The position numbers were made by a program, and so were the translations under genes. A stretch of 64,000 nt of DNA from Phellopilus nigrolimitatus (taxonomy: Eukaryota; Basidiomycota; Agaricomycetes; Hymenochaetales; Hymenochaetaceae): positions 1,116,001 through 1,180,000 of the forward strand of contig JAJOHG010000006.1 in NCBI GenBank assembly GCA_021029095.1, written 5' to 3'. Below are positions 1 through 13,628 of the stretch, one piece after another. The stretch's first letter is position 1. Each line of letters begins with the position of its first letter. Below the pieces are notes generated by a model. That model was not told the DNA's origin. It worked only from the letters and a program-made list of their open reading frames with translations, and did not search any database.

Positions 1-3000
1 CTCGAGTCCTCAGGGCACGGAATTCGATCGACAGCTCAGGTCCACTTTTGTTTTTTTCAAATCTGCGATGAAGAATCACACTACGAATCCTGCATCGTAT
101 AGCAGACAGACCAAGTCCACACAATGGCTGATGAAACTTCGCGAGTCTGCTGGCAGGCTCGCGTTTGGTTCCCACTGACAGAAGAATTCGCCTCGTTTAT
201 GCATGGGATTGGAGTGTCTCGTGTGTTATAAGTTTGCAGTATTGTGTAAGTACAACGTTCTTGGTGTGCTCCCTGGTAGTGTAAAGATTCCCTCGACGTC
301 GATACTTCGACGGGATGTTTGACAATAGGATGAAACTGAGTCCTACAAGCAAAGATCGTAGACACCTTCAAAATTCTAGTGCCAGGCTGACGTGGTAAGC
401 TCTAATGGTGCCGACTCACCATGATTTAATTAGCGTTTCGATCTCGAAGATAGGCAATTAACATCAAATGCATGCTCCAATGAACCCAGCAGTGTGGCAA
501 ATGAGGCAATAGACATGCTTAAAGCTTCCGAGCTAGAATTATTTTCGTTAACGACAATCAGGAACGATAATGTGGCTAGTGTGGCAATCGAGAAGTTATG
601 TCACCGCAGGCTAGTCCATAAAAGCACTTAAGGCTTAAGCGATCCCACATAAAACTTAAAATGTGGCTTTCGTCCATTAGTATCTTTACATACAATCCAC
701 CCTTTTTTACATGTTTTTGATCCTCTATTGATGACACAGAAAAACTGCCGAAAGCTAGGCATGTAGTATGACTTCAAAATAGAATTGAACGAGGAGAGAA
801 GAGGAGCGAGAGCCTGGTAACGTATAGACTTGATTATCCTTATGTTATCTTTTGGCTCATATTCCCATCTTCGTAAGGTCGTTCGGAAAGAGCAGTGTCT
901 GAAGTGTTATTTTGTGATTGCTCAGGTCAAGAGGAGGGGGGATAGAGATACGAAATGCTTCGCTCTCTCGGGACGTTCGGGACGTCGCATTGTCGAAAGT
1001 TCGAGCACAACTGCCGCGCTCTAACGGAGGACTAGCGCGTCACAACATTTGTCGTAAACTACACTGCGGCGGATCCACGGAGTTACCTGGTATCGATTTA
1101 ACATTCATTCTAGTGGCTGCGAGTTATATGATAGATTCTGACGCATGCCAGCGATAAGTCGCTTGTGTGAAATGAAGACAAGCTGAGTATACCACAATCA
1201 GTGCAATTTAATTGGTCGAGCGAACGACAGAGCAGTCTGCCCCTTCCATCTCCTCCCCGACCAAGCACTTCACACGTTCTTTGAGCCGTATTAAGGTGTC
1301 ACGAACTATTTTAACTGTAGGGAGGTTAGCCAAACTTGTTCTCTTACGATTTCGGTCGCTCACGCGCAGCCTTTAAGTCTTCCCCCTTCTTCGATAAGGA
1401 CATAATATTAAAGTATCACTCCCATATGCTATTGCCCTTGAATCTGGTTTCTTAGTGACCATTGAATAACGTTCGATACGCTCATTCGCAATGCACCGTT
1501 ATCCGTTATCTTTCGCCATAATCTTTCAGAGAAGGGGACGGGCGATCGTGAATCCCGCATTCAAGTTTATCTGAAACCTATCAGTCTACCGCTCATTAGG
1601 CGGGAAGTTTAATTCCTCCTGTGCCTCTTGTGCTGTGGAACAGTTCGAAGCTACAAGTAAAAGCTGGCCTTTGTGCGCAAATGTACTCAGAGATAGATGC
1701 AATCCAGCACATTGCTACATGTATCGGAGACAAGCGAACGTCGGCCAGGACCAACAATATTCAAAGCGGCGAGTCAGATTTGTGGAAGTCTGATTTTTAT
1801 CCTGTCGACGCAGGGAAGGCAATAACGTGTGTCCTGCGTATGAGAGCATCCGCAACCGGCTCCTGCTGCTGCGAAATGACCTGCAAATCGAGCAGTGAGT
1901 GCGGACAATCGCATCAGAGAAGATAAGCGGCAGACATCGACTGGAGCTCGTTGTTAGCAGCAAGCTTCGGCGAACCAGGACTGAAACCACATTGCTATCG
2001 ACTCAATGGGCACGACGATAAGAAGGAATGAGGGTGAGAGGATTATTTACAAAATGCGTACCTGACTACGTCTCGATTTTTACGAGACGCACGCGAAACA
2101 CATGGGACTCTACATCTCTGCAGCGAGCTTTATGACAGGCCGAATGGTGTCATATTCACCAAATAGCAAGCACTATTTAGACAGATTTGTCGAGCGCAGC
2201 CGGGCTTGAGTAATATACACTGTACTGTCTTTTTGGATAGACTGGGTAGCTAGTTTGAAATCCGCGCACTTCAACTTTGTTGATAAGGCCAAAGCCACTC
2301 GGCCGACGAAGACAGCAATAAAGCTTCTTTTCAAATGAACCTGGGCAGAATCATTGACTTCGATCGAGATTTTCGGAGCGTCATCCGAGCTGTAGTCTGG
2401 TGCGACCTGGTAAACCTAATCATAATGGATGACTTTCCAGAGTTTTAGATCATTTATGCAAGTTGCCAGTTCCCTGTTTCTTAGAAACAGACGCGTGCGC
2501 CCTTTTCAGAAGCGTTACCGCTGAAAATGGACAAAACAGCAAAGTATAAATTAGTGCCTTTGGTTCCGTGCTGTTACCTCGATCAAATGCTTCCCCCGAA
2601 GCTGTTTGCTGGCGCTAGATATATGGCAAAATCCGGAAGAGCATCACTGTTAGCACATATGCCTCGAATACATCATTTTATCTTTCAATGCTTTGCGGGG
2701 CGAGCGTCGCGGCGAGACTTCTGCAGCATATGCACGGCACCTACAAAGGAAAGGTGCAGTACAAGATGCCGCGTGCGTGTGCGCGCTTCTCACCGCTTCC
2801 CATGAACCCAATTCGACCATGACTAGAGCTTTGTGTCATGTCTCCCCCTCCTTTCCCGCCGCGCCACGCGGGCTAATCGGCATTGACGATTGCTAGGTGG
2901 AATGCAGGTTGAATCGAGTTAGACTCATTTATCTATGATCGTTGTTTGATCGACGTATAACTTTAGCTTCGGAAAAGTGTTCAGGGCTCCCAGAATCACA

Positions 3001-4857
3001 TCGCATGGCCTGTGAGATAGTTACTAGTGCACAATCTCCAAAACGGGAGAAGAATTTCATCGAGAACTTGAAATTAATTGCACAGGCCTGAGCAGACGAG
3101 ATAGAATGTAATAGAATTTACGTGGTAAATTTCCCTGCATAGTGAAAACTGTAATGCACAAGTTCTGTAGATACATATTCACGATTCAAGACAAAACCAA
3201 TCAGGTGATGACAGATGCTAAAATCGAAACATAACACGTACAAGTAATTTCCGATGTTCTGCGCTCTTCCATTGAGCATCGATTTGCTCACGCAAGGTCC
3301 AGACTCTCTTTTTAAGTCATGCACTGGAAGGTAAACTATATTCGAGCGAAACGCCTGGGCCATCCAACATGTCCGAGTCAACCACGCCCGATTCCTGAAA
3401 AAGTCCTGGAAAAAGTACGTGTCATCTGCATACTCATCTTATCGAGAAAACACAACACTGGGCCGTCTCAACCATTCTTGGGAAGTCTTCTGACCGGATA
3501 CCCCGTGTGGGCGAGCAACGAATCGCTTATTGTCTTCTTGCTTTGTACATCTATGTGCAGCAATTCGGTGTTAGAAATGCGCATTGCACAATATCACGTT
3601 TAAGTAGCTCCCTCTCCCAAGCCAAACAATTGACCGAGAGAGGAGTAAGCGGCTTTAGCCAGAATTCTGAAAGGCTGGAAAGGAAGAAGAATGTCAATAA
3701 AGGGTTGAAATATGATGATACTCACGAGCGTTCTACTTATTTCTAGTCCCCGAAACTTAAAGACACTTGGAGTCCGGACTCTTGAATAGAGCTCGAGCCT
3801 TCTCTTTGATAGCCAGTTTTCTAATCCTTCCAAAACAACAAGCTTCTATGAGAGGGAACATCGAGGCATTTCCGGAAAGACTTCGCATCCGAGACGTCCC
3901 TCGTGCATAACAACTGCCTCCACACATCTGCAGCCTGTGCTTTGCGCTTCGAAGAGATTGATAATGAGATTTAGCGCGAGTCGATGTCCGAGTCTGAAAG
4001 GTGGAGAAGGTTTCCCAAAAAGGTCTCTTTCCACGGCGCAAAGGGGGATGTCCAATAATACGGCCGATTGGAAACGTGTAGACATAAAGATGGAGCATGA
4101 TTAGGAGAATCTCGAAGATGCAACTGGAGAAGAAGAAGAATCTGCCGTGGGCTCAAAGGCCTCCTTGCTTGCAGCAGGATAGACTTTCTTTTAGATTTGG
4201 ATGTTGGACTAAGCGGAGGCATTTAGGCGTGACTGGCGCTATATTGAACTGTGAGAAGCAAAAGAAAAGGGCGGTGCAATTTCGACGCTAGTAGCCAGGC
4301 GTGCCAAGGGACAAAAGGGAAGCCAGCGACGTCAAAAAAGAGAAGAATCACTTGTGCAGGAAGAGGTCATCAGAGAACATTGCGGCTGCAAACACGCAAC
4401 GGGGGTACTTGGCTGAACTGCGAGAAGCCGGGTTGATGGTCCATCCTGGACCAAATCGGTCTCGCGGCTCTGTGATGAGTGTCACGGATGACAAACCACT
4501 CCCTCCTTGCTCGACTTCCGAGATCGTCGACGTGCGCGACTGCGACAGTGCCTGACACTGGCCGTGCACAGTGTCCGACGCGTTCCAGTCGGTGAGTTCG
4601 CCGTTGGCTGCGATGAGCTTGTATGATGGCAAAAATCACATTCTTCTTCTCAACGGCGTTCATTTGATTCTGTTTAAGTCTCTACTGACTCGGAAATATC
4701 TTAAGTATAGACGTCCTGATACGTCGCTGCACATCTCCCAAACCTACTTCTGCTGTGTCTATCGCCGAACGTTCGGATCTCCACCGACGACGATAATTCA
4801 CTCGCTAGCTCGCGTTCCCAGACCCTAAGCGTCCCAGCACGCGACGCGTCTTCTTGG
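1..4857. other. Gene-poor 4.9 kb stretch
   Basis: I see no reading frame here that resembles a known protein family, and no splice-consistent chain of frames. The longest open frames are about 110 codons, overlap each other on both strands and have no consistent composition. There are no terminal repeats, integrase, reverse transcriptase or transposase motifs. The sequence is AT-leaning with mixed words, as expected of old intergenic DNA. A minus-strand frame at 4348-4632 is the only one with protein-like composition, but nothing supports it further. Confidence 0.5.
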
Positions 4858-4864
4858 TATATAG
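4858..4864 (+). promoter_or_regulatory. TATA-like box of the Zn2Cys6 gene
   Basis: The word TATATAG lies 86 bases before the ATG at 4950, after a GC-richer stretch and before a pyrimidine-rich leader. Position and sequence fit a core promoter TATA element. No transcription start can be read directly. Confidence 0.45.
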
Positions 4865-4949
4865 CTGAGCATCCGACGATCCTGGTTCGGGCCTCCTCGC
4901 CCTGGCGTCGTCTCTGCTTACTGCCAATCTCTCAAAGTACGCCTGAAAA

Positions 4950-7900
4950 ATGTCCTCCCCACCTTCAAATTACAATCAGTTTTACATTCATCCTCAGCAC
5001 CAGATGCCTCCGCCTCATTATCAGCCACATATGTCCCCGCACGAAATCGAACAGGGCATGCAACAGCCGCATATGCACTCCCCCCAGGCTCATATGCCAG
5101 TAGAACCTTCGCTCCAGCTCTACTACCCTAGCTATAATCCATACCAACAGGGACAGCCCGACCCTCACCAGCAACAACAGCATCAACAACAGCCAAACCC
5201 TCCCATGCTTCCCCAGCAGCCCCCCATGCATTCTCAGTTGAACGTCCCGGCACTTTCTCCACAATCGTCTTCTTCACAAGGCTCTGAATACATGGGCACG
5301 CCCCCCACTGAAGGAGTCCCTTCGTCCTCGCGTCATGTCAAGCGCCCTTCCTCGTCGAGCGCCAACGGGAGCATGTTTGGGAGTAGAAAAAAATCCCGGT
5401 TGGATGAAAAGGACGACGACGACATGGCGAGTCCCTCTGCTGAGAATCCAGAGGGAAAGGTGAAGGCAACGAGAGGCTCGAGGTGTGTATCTGCTTCGCT
5501 ACAGCACCGTGCATTATTTCTCACTGGAGAGGCTTTTTGTCCTTTCAGAGCCTGCACCGTCTGCCGAAGGCTCAAAATGAAGTGCGTTGGTGCAGAGCAC
5601 GGCCCTCCTTGCAAACGCTGTGAATCAGGAAATCATCAGTGCATTTTTGAGGAGTCAAATCGAGGAAAACGATCTTCCAAGTGGGCATGTTTCATCTACT
5701 CTGTGACCGCACCTAAACTTTCTCTGCAACACCCAGTAATAACGTCAAGAAACACGAGCAACTCACTCGCTCGCTGCGCAAAATGGAGAAGACGTTGGAC
5801 ACCGTTCTGCGATCCATCGGCAATCCGAGTCTTTCCTCTATAGCTTCGGGAATGGTGTCCCGCTCGCCGTCGCCAACAGATCCGGCAGTCAAAACGCAGG
5901 AATTGATGCAGACTCCTTCACCTACCCCGCACTCTGTATCGACCAATAATTCTATGCACCATCGTTCAGGCTCCCCGAGGTTACACTCTCTTCCGGACAA
6001 CGAATTGAACCCGCTAGGCCTGTTGGCCGAAGCAAGTCTTGCGAATCGTCGCGCGCAGAATATTTCGCAGTCTCAGGCAGGTCCTGATTCTTATTCTCTT
6101 GACGCAGACCACAAGGTTGGCGTTGCAAGCGACCTTTATTTCAAGCCAGGTTTGTTTTGCTTGCGGCTTTTTTTCTTCGGCCGTAATAACTTATTGTACA
6201 GGCCCGATGACCATCCTGCCACTGCGACGTCTATATATTGAGCGACAGATTCAACCCGAGATGCTGAATTTCGTATCGACGGAAGAAGTGGTCGCGTTGT
6301 TCAAGATGTGGGTTTTTCTTCTTTTGTTTTGAGTGATAAAGGTTGCTGACGATCTTTTGACAGTTTCTTCGAGCATATGAATGTCAGTGCACCGTCCGTC
6401 GCAGTCATCAATGCACTCTAACTTTCCGTTCATAGGTTCACCTCGGACTTTTGGATCCCGATTTCCACACGCCGTCGCTGGTGTGTTCAAGATCACCCAT
6501 CTTACTCACAACAAGTACAATCTCATTTAATATCGATCTTAACTTTCCCATTGACTGATCCCTTCCCTCCCCAACTTCAATACAGTCTGTGCTATCTCTT
6601 CCAAATTCTACAGCGCACGTCCGGACTTGCACCCTAAATTGTCGAGTCTCTCTCGCAAATTGGCGTTCAGCGTGCCTGAGCAAGGGTACAAATCTGTGGA
6701 AATTGTTCAAGCGTATCTATTACTTTCATTATGGGGCTGTGGGCCCGTCGAGCGCTTCGAACAAGACAAAACCTGGTTTTTGTTGGGTATGGGCATCAGG
6801 TGAGCCATTACGACATATTGTTTACTGATTTGCTTTACATTAATTATTAACGAACTTAGAATGGCGACTGATTTGAATCTACATCGTAAGACGGCGACTC
6901 TCGGCCAAGACACTCCTGAGGGGTGTGCGCGTGACAAGGAAGTACACAATCGGGAAAGAACATGGCTCATTTGCTACATTCTCGATCGAAGCATGAGCGC
7001 GCAGATGGGGAAGCCGCACTCAATCAAGGAAGAGTACGTCGTGGCGCTTATACTTTTTGTTCTGCCTTTTCTCACGATGTGTCAGTTTCATCATTCAGAA
7101 TACCGCGCTCTTTTGGACGAAACCGTTATCGAGGAAAGGTGATGGCGGGATTGCTGCTTACGCAGTAAGTGATCTGCATCTTTCCCTAACATTAATGAGG
7201 TCTTATTTAACTTTATGATAGGAACTGCAGCGGATTTTGTCTAGAAGTCTCGATCTTCTTTATTCGAGCACGACTTCTGCATCGGGCCTTCAGATGAACT
7301 GTGACTACTATTTAGTCACAAGAACGATCGAAGCACAATTGCATAGCTGGCTGGACGAGTGGGATGGAAGGCTTGTCCATTTCGGTAGGTCTTCGCCTAC
7401 AATCCGGTTTTCTATACCTCTTTTTACAGTGAAATTGATTTTGCTCCTATCTTAACTCAGAAGGTACACCTGTCACCTATGTTATGTACTGGACCTCGAT
7501 TGGAAACTTTTATTACAACTATGCTATGCTTGTCGTCAACTCCTTCGGCCTCCAAAACGCGTTAGAGCGATCACCAGTGGACATTGGACACTTTTTTACG
7601 CGATGTCACTCCTCTGCCGTCGCCTGCGCGACGCTTGTACGTGACGAGCTTGGACCTCGGGGATTCCTACGGTATTCTCCAGACAGCCACTTCGTCCAAA
7701 TCTCGTATGCCGTCTTGAGCCTTTTGAAAGTGAGTTAAAAAAAAATCAATCGTTTGAGCAAATAGTTAATATAATAATTCATTTTTTGAAGTTCACGCGG
7801 CCAACATTTCATGCCTTCCTCGTCGACGAGAAAAAAACTATCATGCTTATCCAGGAGATTGCAGATCTTCTAGAAAGTATTGCAGCAGGGCCGCTACACA

Positions 7901-8563
7901 CCCCCGCGCTCTACAGCACCTTCCTTCGAGCTTTAATTTCCGTCCAGACGGATAGGTCGACCAGACATAGCTCGCCCCAATTTGATCCGATGCTTCGGAA
8001 GCAAGAGCATGTCGGCGGAGATGGACATCCTTCGAGTACGACGGACAAGCACCTTCAAAACGGCGGAGAAAGCGGCGCTGGCGCCAGTTTAGGTCTCCTT
8101 GGTTCGAGTTTTGACGGCGCCACGACGCCCGGCAGTTACCAATTTAATAGCGAGATGGGCCCTGTCGCTGACATAACAACGTTCCCGCCGACCATGGCAC
8201 CGACGAACTCGCATGATGATGCTTCGGGGATGCTGTCCATGGACAGTATTTTGAGCACAGGGTTCTGGGACAGTGTCCTTGTTCCAGGTCCGCTTTACAA
8301 ATACCATACCTATGTAGTGTGACTGTGAATGACTCAACTATCTGTTCTCGTTGACAGGATACTCAAATGCTCTAGAGGGGCTCAGCGGCGGCTTCGTATA
8401 CGGTGCGGGAGGAAGCGGGCTCATAACCCCAAGGTTATCCACTCCGCAGTTATCGGGCACTAACACGCCCACTGTGGGCAGCCGTACGGAACCTATGTCA
8501 GAGAACAGTATCCACGCCGCGTTCGGAGCGCAACCGGAAGAAGGAGGGAAGTTGGGTTCTTGA
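4950..8563 (+). CDS. Zn2Cys6 fungal transcription factor
   Basis: Nuclear DNA-binding regulator. My model has 13 exons (4950-5482, 5549-5680, 5737-6149, 6202-6307, 6364-6382, 6436-6514, 6586-6799, 6860-7033, 7086-7164, 7222-7384, 7461-7729, 7792-8287, 8358-8563), all in phase, giving 960 residues. The N-terminus is rich in Pro, Gln and His. Cysteines at about 180, 183, 190, 199, 202 and 209 give the exact C-x2-C-x6-C-x8-C-x2-C-x6-C zinc cluster, followed by a basic linker and a short coiled coil (EQLTRSLRKMEKTL). Residues of about 350-700 match the fungal-specific regulatory domain, for example YLLLSLWGCGPVERF and MATDLNLHRK. Exon 9 only reads correctly with the acceptor at 7085 rather than the nearby 7098. 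A Ser/Gly-rich tail may be activating. The target genes cannot be inferred. It resembles the PriB-like regulators of mushrooms, but that is recollection and not a test. Confidence 0.93.
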
Positions 8564-10239
8564 CGCCTGTATTTTGGGTTTTGTTTCGTTCCCTCTGCCT
8601 TCTGTGTTACGTACCTGCAGTGCTGCTAGAAACAGGACGAACTAGCTCGGATATAATAAGAATTTTCTAGGGTCAAGTACGTGTTTGTGTTGGAAATATC
8701 CTGTTTAATCTTGTTCAGTCAATACTTTATTGCAGTTTGTACTGTCACTGGATTTCATCACAATTCATTGTGACAAATCTGCTCGGGCCTGCGCGCGAGA
8801 AGATAGTAATAAGTCAGCGGACTGCAACGTTAAAATGGCATTAGCGAGATGGATATGCCGAATATTCGTCTTCCACGCTTTAAGAAGGTCGAAATTGAAT
8901 CCGTTCCTTCTCTTCCGACTCCTAACCTTAAATCCTAGCCATGGGAAAATAAGAGCGTAAGTGTTCGCGAAGAGCGATATTTTGAGAATACAGAACTCAC
9001 GAACCAACAGAATAGAAAGGACGCACGGAGTCGACGAGAATCAGTGAAGCTGAAGAAGAGTCTGAGGGCGCGGAGTTAAGGGACTGTGGCGATGGCTTTA
9101 AGTGTACATGGCTGCATGCCCTTTGGGGTGCTCGTGTTACAGATCCGTGCTGTTGAGGCGCTTAGGGAGCGATGTGATTACAGGATCGACGTCGACAGAC
9201 TAAGAAGAGTGGAGCTGTGTGCGATCATATCTGTGTAGAAGACGGCATGATGTTTTGAGAAAGACGTGACACTCAAGAGAAGCAGAAAAAAAGGAGTACG
9301 TTGAGTAATATACAGCGAAATGGCAGGGTTGCCGTCTCGTATCGGGTCGTCTTAAATTTACAGTGATTCGGAGTGAAGGCATTCTCGGGATATAGACAAA
9401 CTGTGAGATAGAACTTGGAGAATTTTCAAGATGGGAATTGCACATTTGATTCAAAAACGGAGCACGGGCAGAAAATACATATCGAAGGAGGGCCCGAGGA
9501 AGACACGTGTTCAACAGTGTTTCACCTTGTGATCTGCAAAGGCTTAGTTGTTTGTGTTGTCTTGCTCTTGCGCAAACATGCCGCACTGCGTCGACTGTGC
9601 ATCGGAAGAAAAGCTCGGGTCCACGGAGAGCCACAGAACCTCGCCCCTGGATGACGTTGACAAGGAATTAGATTCTTCGAGGAAGCAATTCAAGTTTCGG
9701 CGGGATCATCTCCTGAGCTTATCAGAAATCTCTCTAAAGGCCGTGGGTCCCATGCTTAGTGATGGGTCATATTCGAGTAGAGAGGAATTCGGAGTCATAT
9801 ACGACGGCATGAGAAGGGAGAAGACGCGGATATGAAAAGAATTTAAATCGTCCGAGTGCCGAGAACAGGAGAGGGTAGATTTTTAGGCGGCTGTGGGTTA
9901 TTCAACATATACAATTTGTACGAAATTGGGTACGATCGAGGTGATCTTGGTTCGACAGCGACTTCGCAGCGCTGTACTGGAGCATGCCGGCACGTGTTGA
10001 TACACGCTCTAGAAGCGTGTTCCAGTATGGGAGGCATATATTTTTGCTAAATTGCAGCATTAGGAGGGAGTAGCAGCATTAGGAGGATAGTCCAAATAGT
10101 TGAAGGACCTTCAAGTTTTAGCCAGAGTTTAACGCGTTGCGCGACGCGACGCGTGTGGCCAAAAAGGACTTATATTGGCGTGGGAAGAAGACGCGGCCAG
10201 GAAAATCTTGAGAAATGCGAATATTCTGTGACACGTTCA
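8564..10239. other. Intergenic, nothing recognised
   Basis: This 1.7 kb spacer holds the 3' end of the Zn2Cys6 gene and the promoter of the apyrase gene. Open frames up to 144 codons (9200-9634, minus) look random. Near 10054-10083 the words attaggaggga and attaggagga lie close together, both following 'cagc', which is a trivial local duplication. Confidence 0.5.
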
Positions 10240-12605
10240 ATGCCCCCTCCGACTGCAGCCGACGTATGGCTTGCAGGACGTCGCTTTGGAATCGTAATTG
10301 ATGCTGGCTCATCTGGCTCAAGACTCCAGATCTATAGCTGGAGGGATGCGCGCCTCGTGAGGTCAGAGCAGGGTCCGAAAGCATACCACACGCTACCCAA
10401 GGTCGAAAAGGGTACAGAAAATGCAGATGACTGGGTGCGCAAAGCAGAACCAGGTCAGACTTGCCGAATACTTCGTCTACGTTTGTGTGAGCTTCATTGG
10501 TTTTTTCAGGTATTTCGTCCTTCGGTGTCAATCCAGATAGTGTCGCCAGCTATCTTGCACCTCTGCTCGACCATGCACGGGAACACATACCTCCATCTCT
10601 ACATCATGAGACTTCTATCTCCCTACTAGCAACTGCGGGAATGCGTCTGCTCCCCCAAGATCAGAAGACTGCAGTTCTAGACGCTGCTTGCGACTTTATC
10701 AGGTTCCATTCTCACTTCAGAGTTGAGGACGCTTCTCCTTCAGGACGTTGTGGCTCGAGTGTACGCATCATCACGGGTGAAGAAGAGGGTCTATTCGGAT
10801 GGGTTGCGGTTAATTATCTTATGGACCAATTTACGAAGAATAGTGATGACCAGACGACCTATGGATTTTTGGACATGGGAGGTGCATCCACGCAGATCGC
10901 TTTCGAACCTAGTACGGAACAACGAAAGAAAACGAAAGATCTGATTGATGTCAGGTTGCGGCTTATAGGTGGGGAGGAAATCCAACACCAAGTTTTCGTC
11001 ACGACCTGGCTGGGATATGGAACAAACCAAGCAAGGGAGCGCTACGTTGGCGAAACTATTGCGCGTCATGAAAAGCTGACTGACGACCAAAACGCCGGCA
11101 ACCACGATCCCGTTCCAGATCCATGCTTACCACGAGATTTGCAAGTCATAGAAAACTCCGCATATTTGGGACACGAGGACGAGCATAGCAGAAAGGATCA
11201 TACTCTAGTCGGCACCGGCTCTTACGAGCAATGCTTGAAGCAGGTCTCCCCTCTACTGAATAAAGATGCGCCATGTCCAGACGTTCCGTGCCTTTTTAAT
11301 GGGGTACACGTACCCCACATTGACTTCTCTGTCACACACTTTATTGGCGTGTCTGAATACTGGTACTCATCGGAGCATGTCTTCGGTCTTGGAGGACCAT
11401 ACAATTTTGTGGAGTTCGAACGAGCCGCCTCCGAGTTCTGTAGTCGGGACTGGGACGATATATCACGGCAGCATGAGCTTTCTAAGGAGAAGGGCACGCT
11501 GGGAGGTGACGGCGAGGTAGAGGAAGGCGGTCAAATCGTGGACACAGGCAAATGGGGCGATGAGGTTGAGATACAGCGCCTTCAGATGCAATGTTTCAAG
11601 TCTGCTTGGTTGGTGAATGTGCTACACAATGGTATAGGGATGCCGCGCATTGTCGATGCCGATGGAAACCCAGATGAGGGCGTCGACGAGGTGGAGGACA
11701 AGGCCAACCAGAAGGGACTTGGAAAGCCAATTTTACAGTCGCTGGATTCGATCGGAGACACAGCTATCAGCTGGACCCTTGGGAAAATGGTCCTCGAGGC
11801 TAGTCGGGAAGTACCACCGTTGTCAAAGGATGTGCCCCCCCTTTCGGATCCAGTCGCTGGGGATGTCCCGAGCGGTGTCCCCTTGTCTGAGCATCTTACG
11901 AACAACCAACATTTACCTACTCATATCCTCGAGAAATACAGTCTGGACCTTTCCTCTTTTGGGATCTTTTACTTTGTCTGTATGCTCATCTCAATCATCA
12001 TTGCCTATCGACTTCGTTCCTCCATCTCTTACAGCGCGCGGCGTTTCCTGAGAAGATCTGTCAGAGATGGACTCACAGCTGATGATGATCCTACCTCTTT
12101 AGAAGACGGCCATATTTCGAATGGGGGCCGATTCTCTGCGGCGCAGTCATCGTTCGCTATTCTTTCCCCATCATCTTCTAGTTCTCAACTCTGGTCGTCC
12201 ATGCGTTCTGCCCTCCCGAGGGTCCTGGCATTCATCCGACCTCGATCCGTAACCTTTTTTTCCTCAACCTTGTCCCCTGCGCGCCACATGCACCTTCATA
12301 CATCCCGTGCTTCCCCGGCGCGATCTTTCTCATCCCCTTCATTAAGGAACCAAAACGGTTCTGCTGGGAAGGGGCAGCATGGTGGCGCGTATTTTGGTTC
12401 GTCGATTCCTCCGCGGTCTGCAACTCCGCCTGCCTATCGCCACGATCCAACTCATTTAAACGGCTCCACGGACCAGCCACTGTATTCATTACCTCGCTCC
12501 CGCAACAATTCACAGATGAACCTCACGATGCTGGTCACCCGCCAGCCGAAGGGCGGAAGCAGTGGCCAGCAAACACCCACGGGAGCTTTTCATGAAGGAG
12601 ACTAA
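10240..12605 (+). CDS. YND1: Golgi-type apyrase (GDA1/CD39 nucleoside phosphatase)
   Basis: Hydrolyses nucleoside di- and triphosphates in the Golgi or endosome lumen, removing the GDP/UDP left by glycosylation. Two exons (10240-10453 and 10510-12605, phase 1 junction) encode 769 residues. The apyrase conserved regions appear in order: DAGSSGSR at residue 21, ATAGMRLL, ITGEEEGLFGWVAVNYL, and GFLDMGGASTQ near residue 190. A hydrophobic segment (FYFVCMLISIIIAYRL) near residues 555-573 is the single C-terminal membrane anchor, followed by about 190 Ser/Pro/Arg-rich residues presumably in the cytosol. This topology matches yeast Ynd1 rather than Gda1, which has an N-terminal anchor. No N-terminal signal peptide is evident. 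I chose the ATG at 10240 because it directly precedes the conserved first block. Confidence 0.93.
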
Positions 12606-13628
12606 ACGTCTTTTTGTCGGTCTGATCGCCCTACGTGCACATCCTGCCATGTTCCACAGTAAATTATTCCCCTCTTTTTTATTTGGATACGTCCTTTTAT
12701 TTTATTTTATCGAACGCAATGGCATCGCTTACGAATTTCCCTACTAGTCGTATCAGATAGCCATCCCCCCCCCCCCCCTCTCCTGTTTCGGATTTAGATA
12801 CCTGGCGGTGATTGCCTCAAAACTAAAGTCAGTATGACGGGTGAAGAAACTGGATATAGATCTATCCTGCAAGCATGGGCATGGGACGTGAGAAGCTCAC
12901 AACCTCGTTTCAGCCATGATTCGCTGAAGATTGACGCTTGTCAAGAACCTCCACTTGAGTTCATATAGCGACGAACTAGCTACCCGATGTGGTTTCGGCA
13001 TTAAGAATGCACACGGATGATGGGAGATAACGCAATCGCAAGGACGCCGGGAGACACAAGCACGCACAGTACGTGAGGTCGGGCCAATTTTATTGTTATA
13101 ACTCTAGACGTTCCAGCAGAATAGATATGTTTACGTGACATGACGGGGCTATGTTAAAATACATTTCCGATTGCTACAAATAAAATTATGAGATCCGTGT
13201 ACACATACGACCATGCATGGTGGTATCATTTGTTGTTCTGTGGCCGCGACCGTGTCCCCTTCACTGAGCTCTGCGGTTTTAGCGAGTGCCTAGCATTAAT
13301 CCTCTTTTGCATGGTCTCTCGGATTGATAAAACTGAATGGACAAAATCAAAGTCATTCGCCTTGATAGAGCCCCGATTGTGAAGATTTTCCTCCTCCGTG
13401 TCTGCAAGAAGAAAAGGACTCAAACGTTCCCCCGATCGCCATAGAAGGAGTTGAATCACCGCTTCTTCCAAAAGAATATCGGTGCAGTACTTGTATAAAA
13501 ATGTTTAAACGGCGTAGAATCATGAGATCAGAATTGCTCACATGTATCTTTTCGTGTTTCGATAAGTCATGGAAAGAAGGGCTCGTCGCACTCGGACCAT
13601 TGTCGAAGTCAGGATTAACAGTCACCTG
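12606..13628. other. Convergent intergenic region
   Basis: This lies between the apyrase stop and the 3' end of the minus-strand PWWP-type gene. It contains T-rich 3' untranslated-like sequence and a C14 run. A minus-strand frame at 13353-13625 could be a further 3' exon of the PWWP-type gene, but I could not join it in phase. Confidence 0.4.
12765..12778. repeat. Homopolymer C14
   Basis: Fourteen consecutive cytosines lie 160 bases downstream of the apyrase stop codon. Such runs are prone to length errors in sequencing. Confidence 0.95.

Noticed and set aside
4348..4632. Minus-strand frame of 94 codons with protein-like composition
   Set aside because: No family resemblance, no splice-consistent extension, and a competing overlapping frame of equal length on the same strand.
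9200..9634. 144-codon minus-strand open frame
   Set aside because: Mixed Cys/Arg/Ser composition without domain, in an AT-mixed spacer; looks random.
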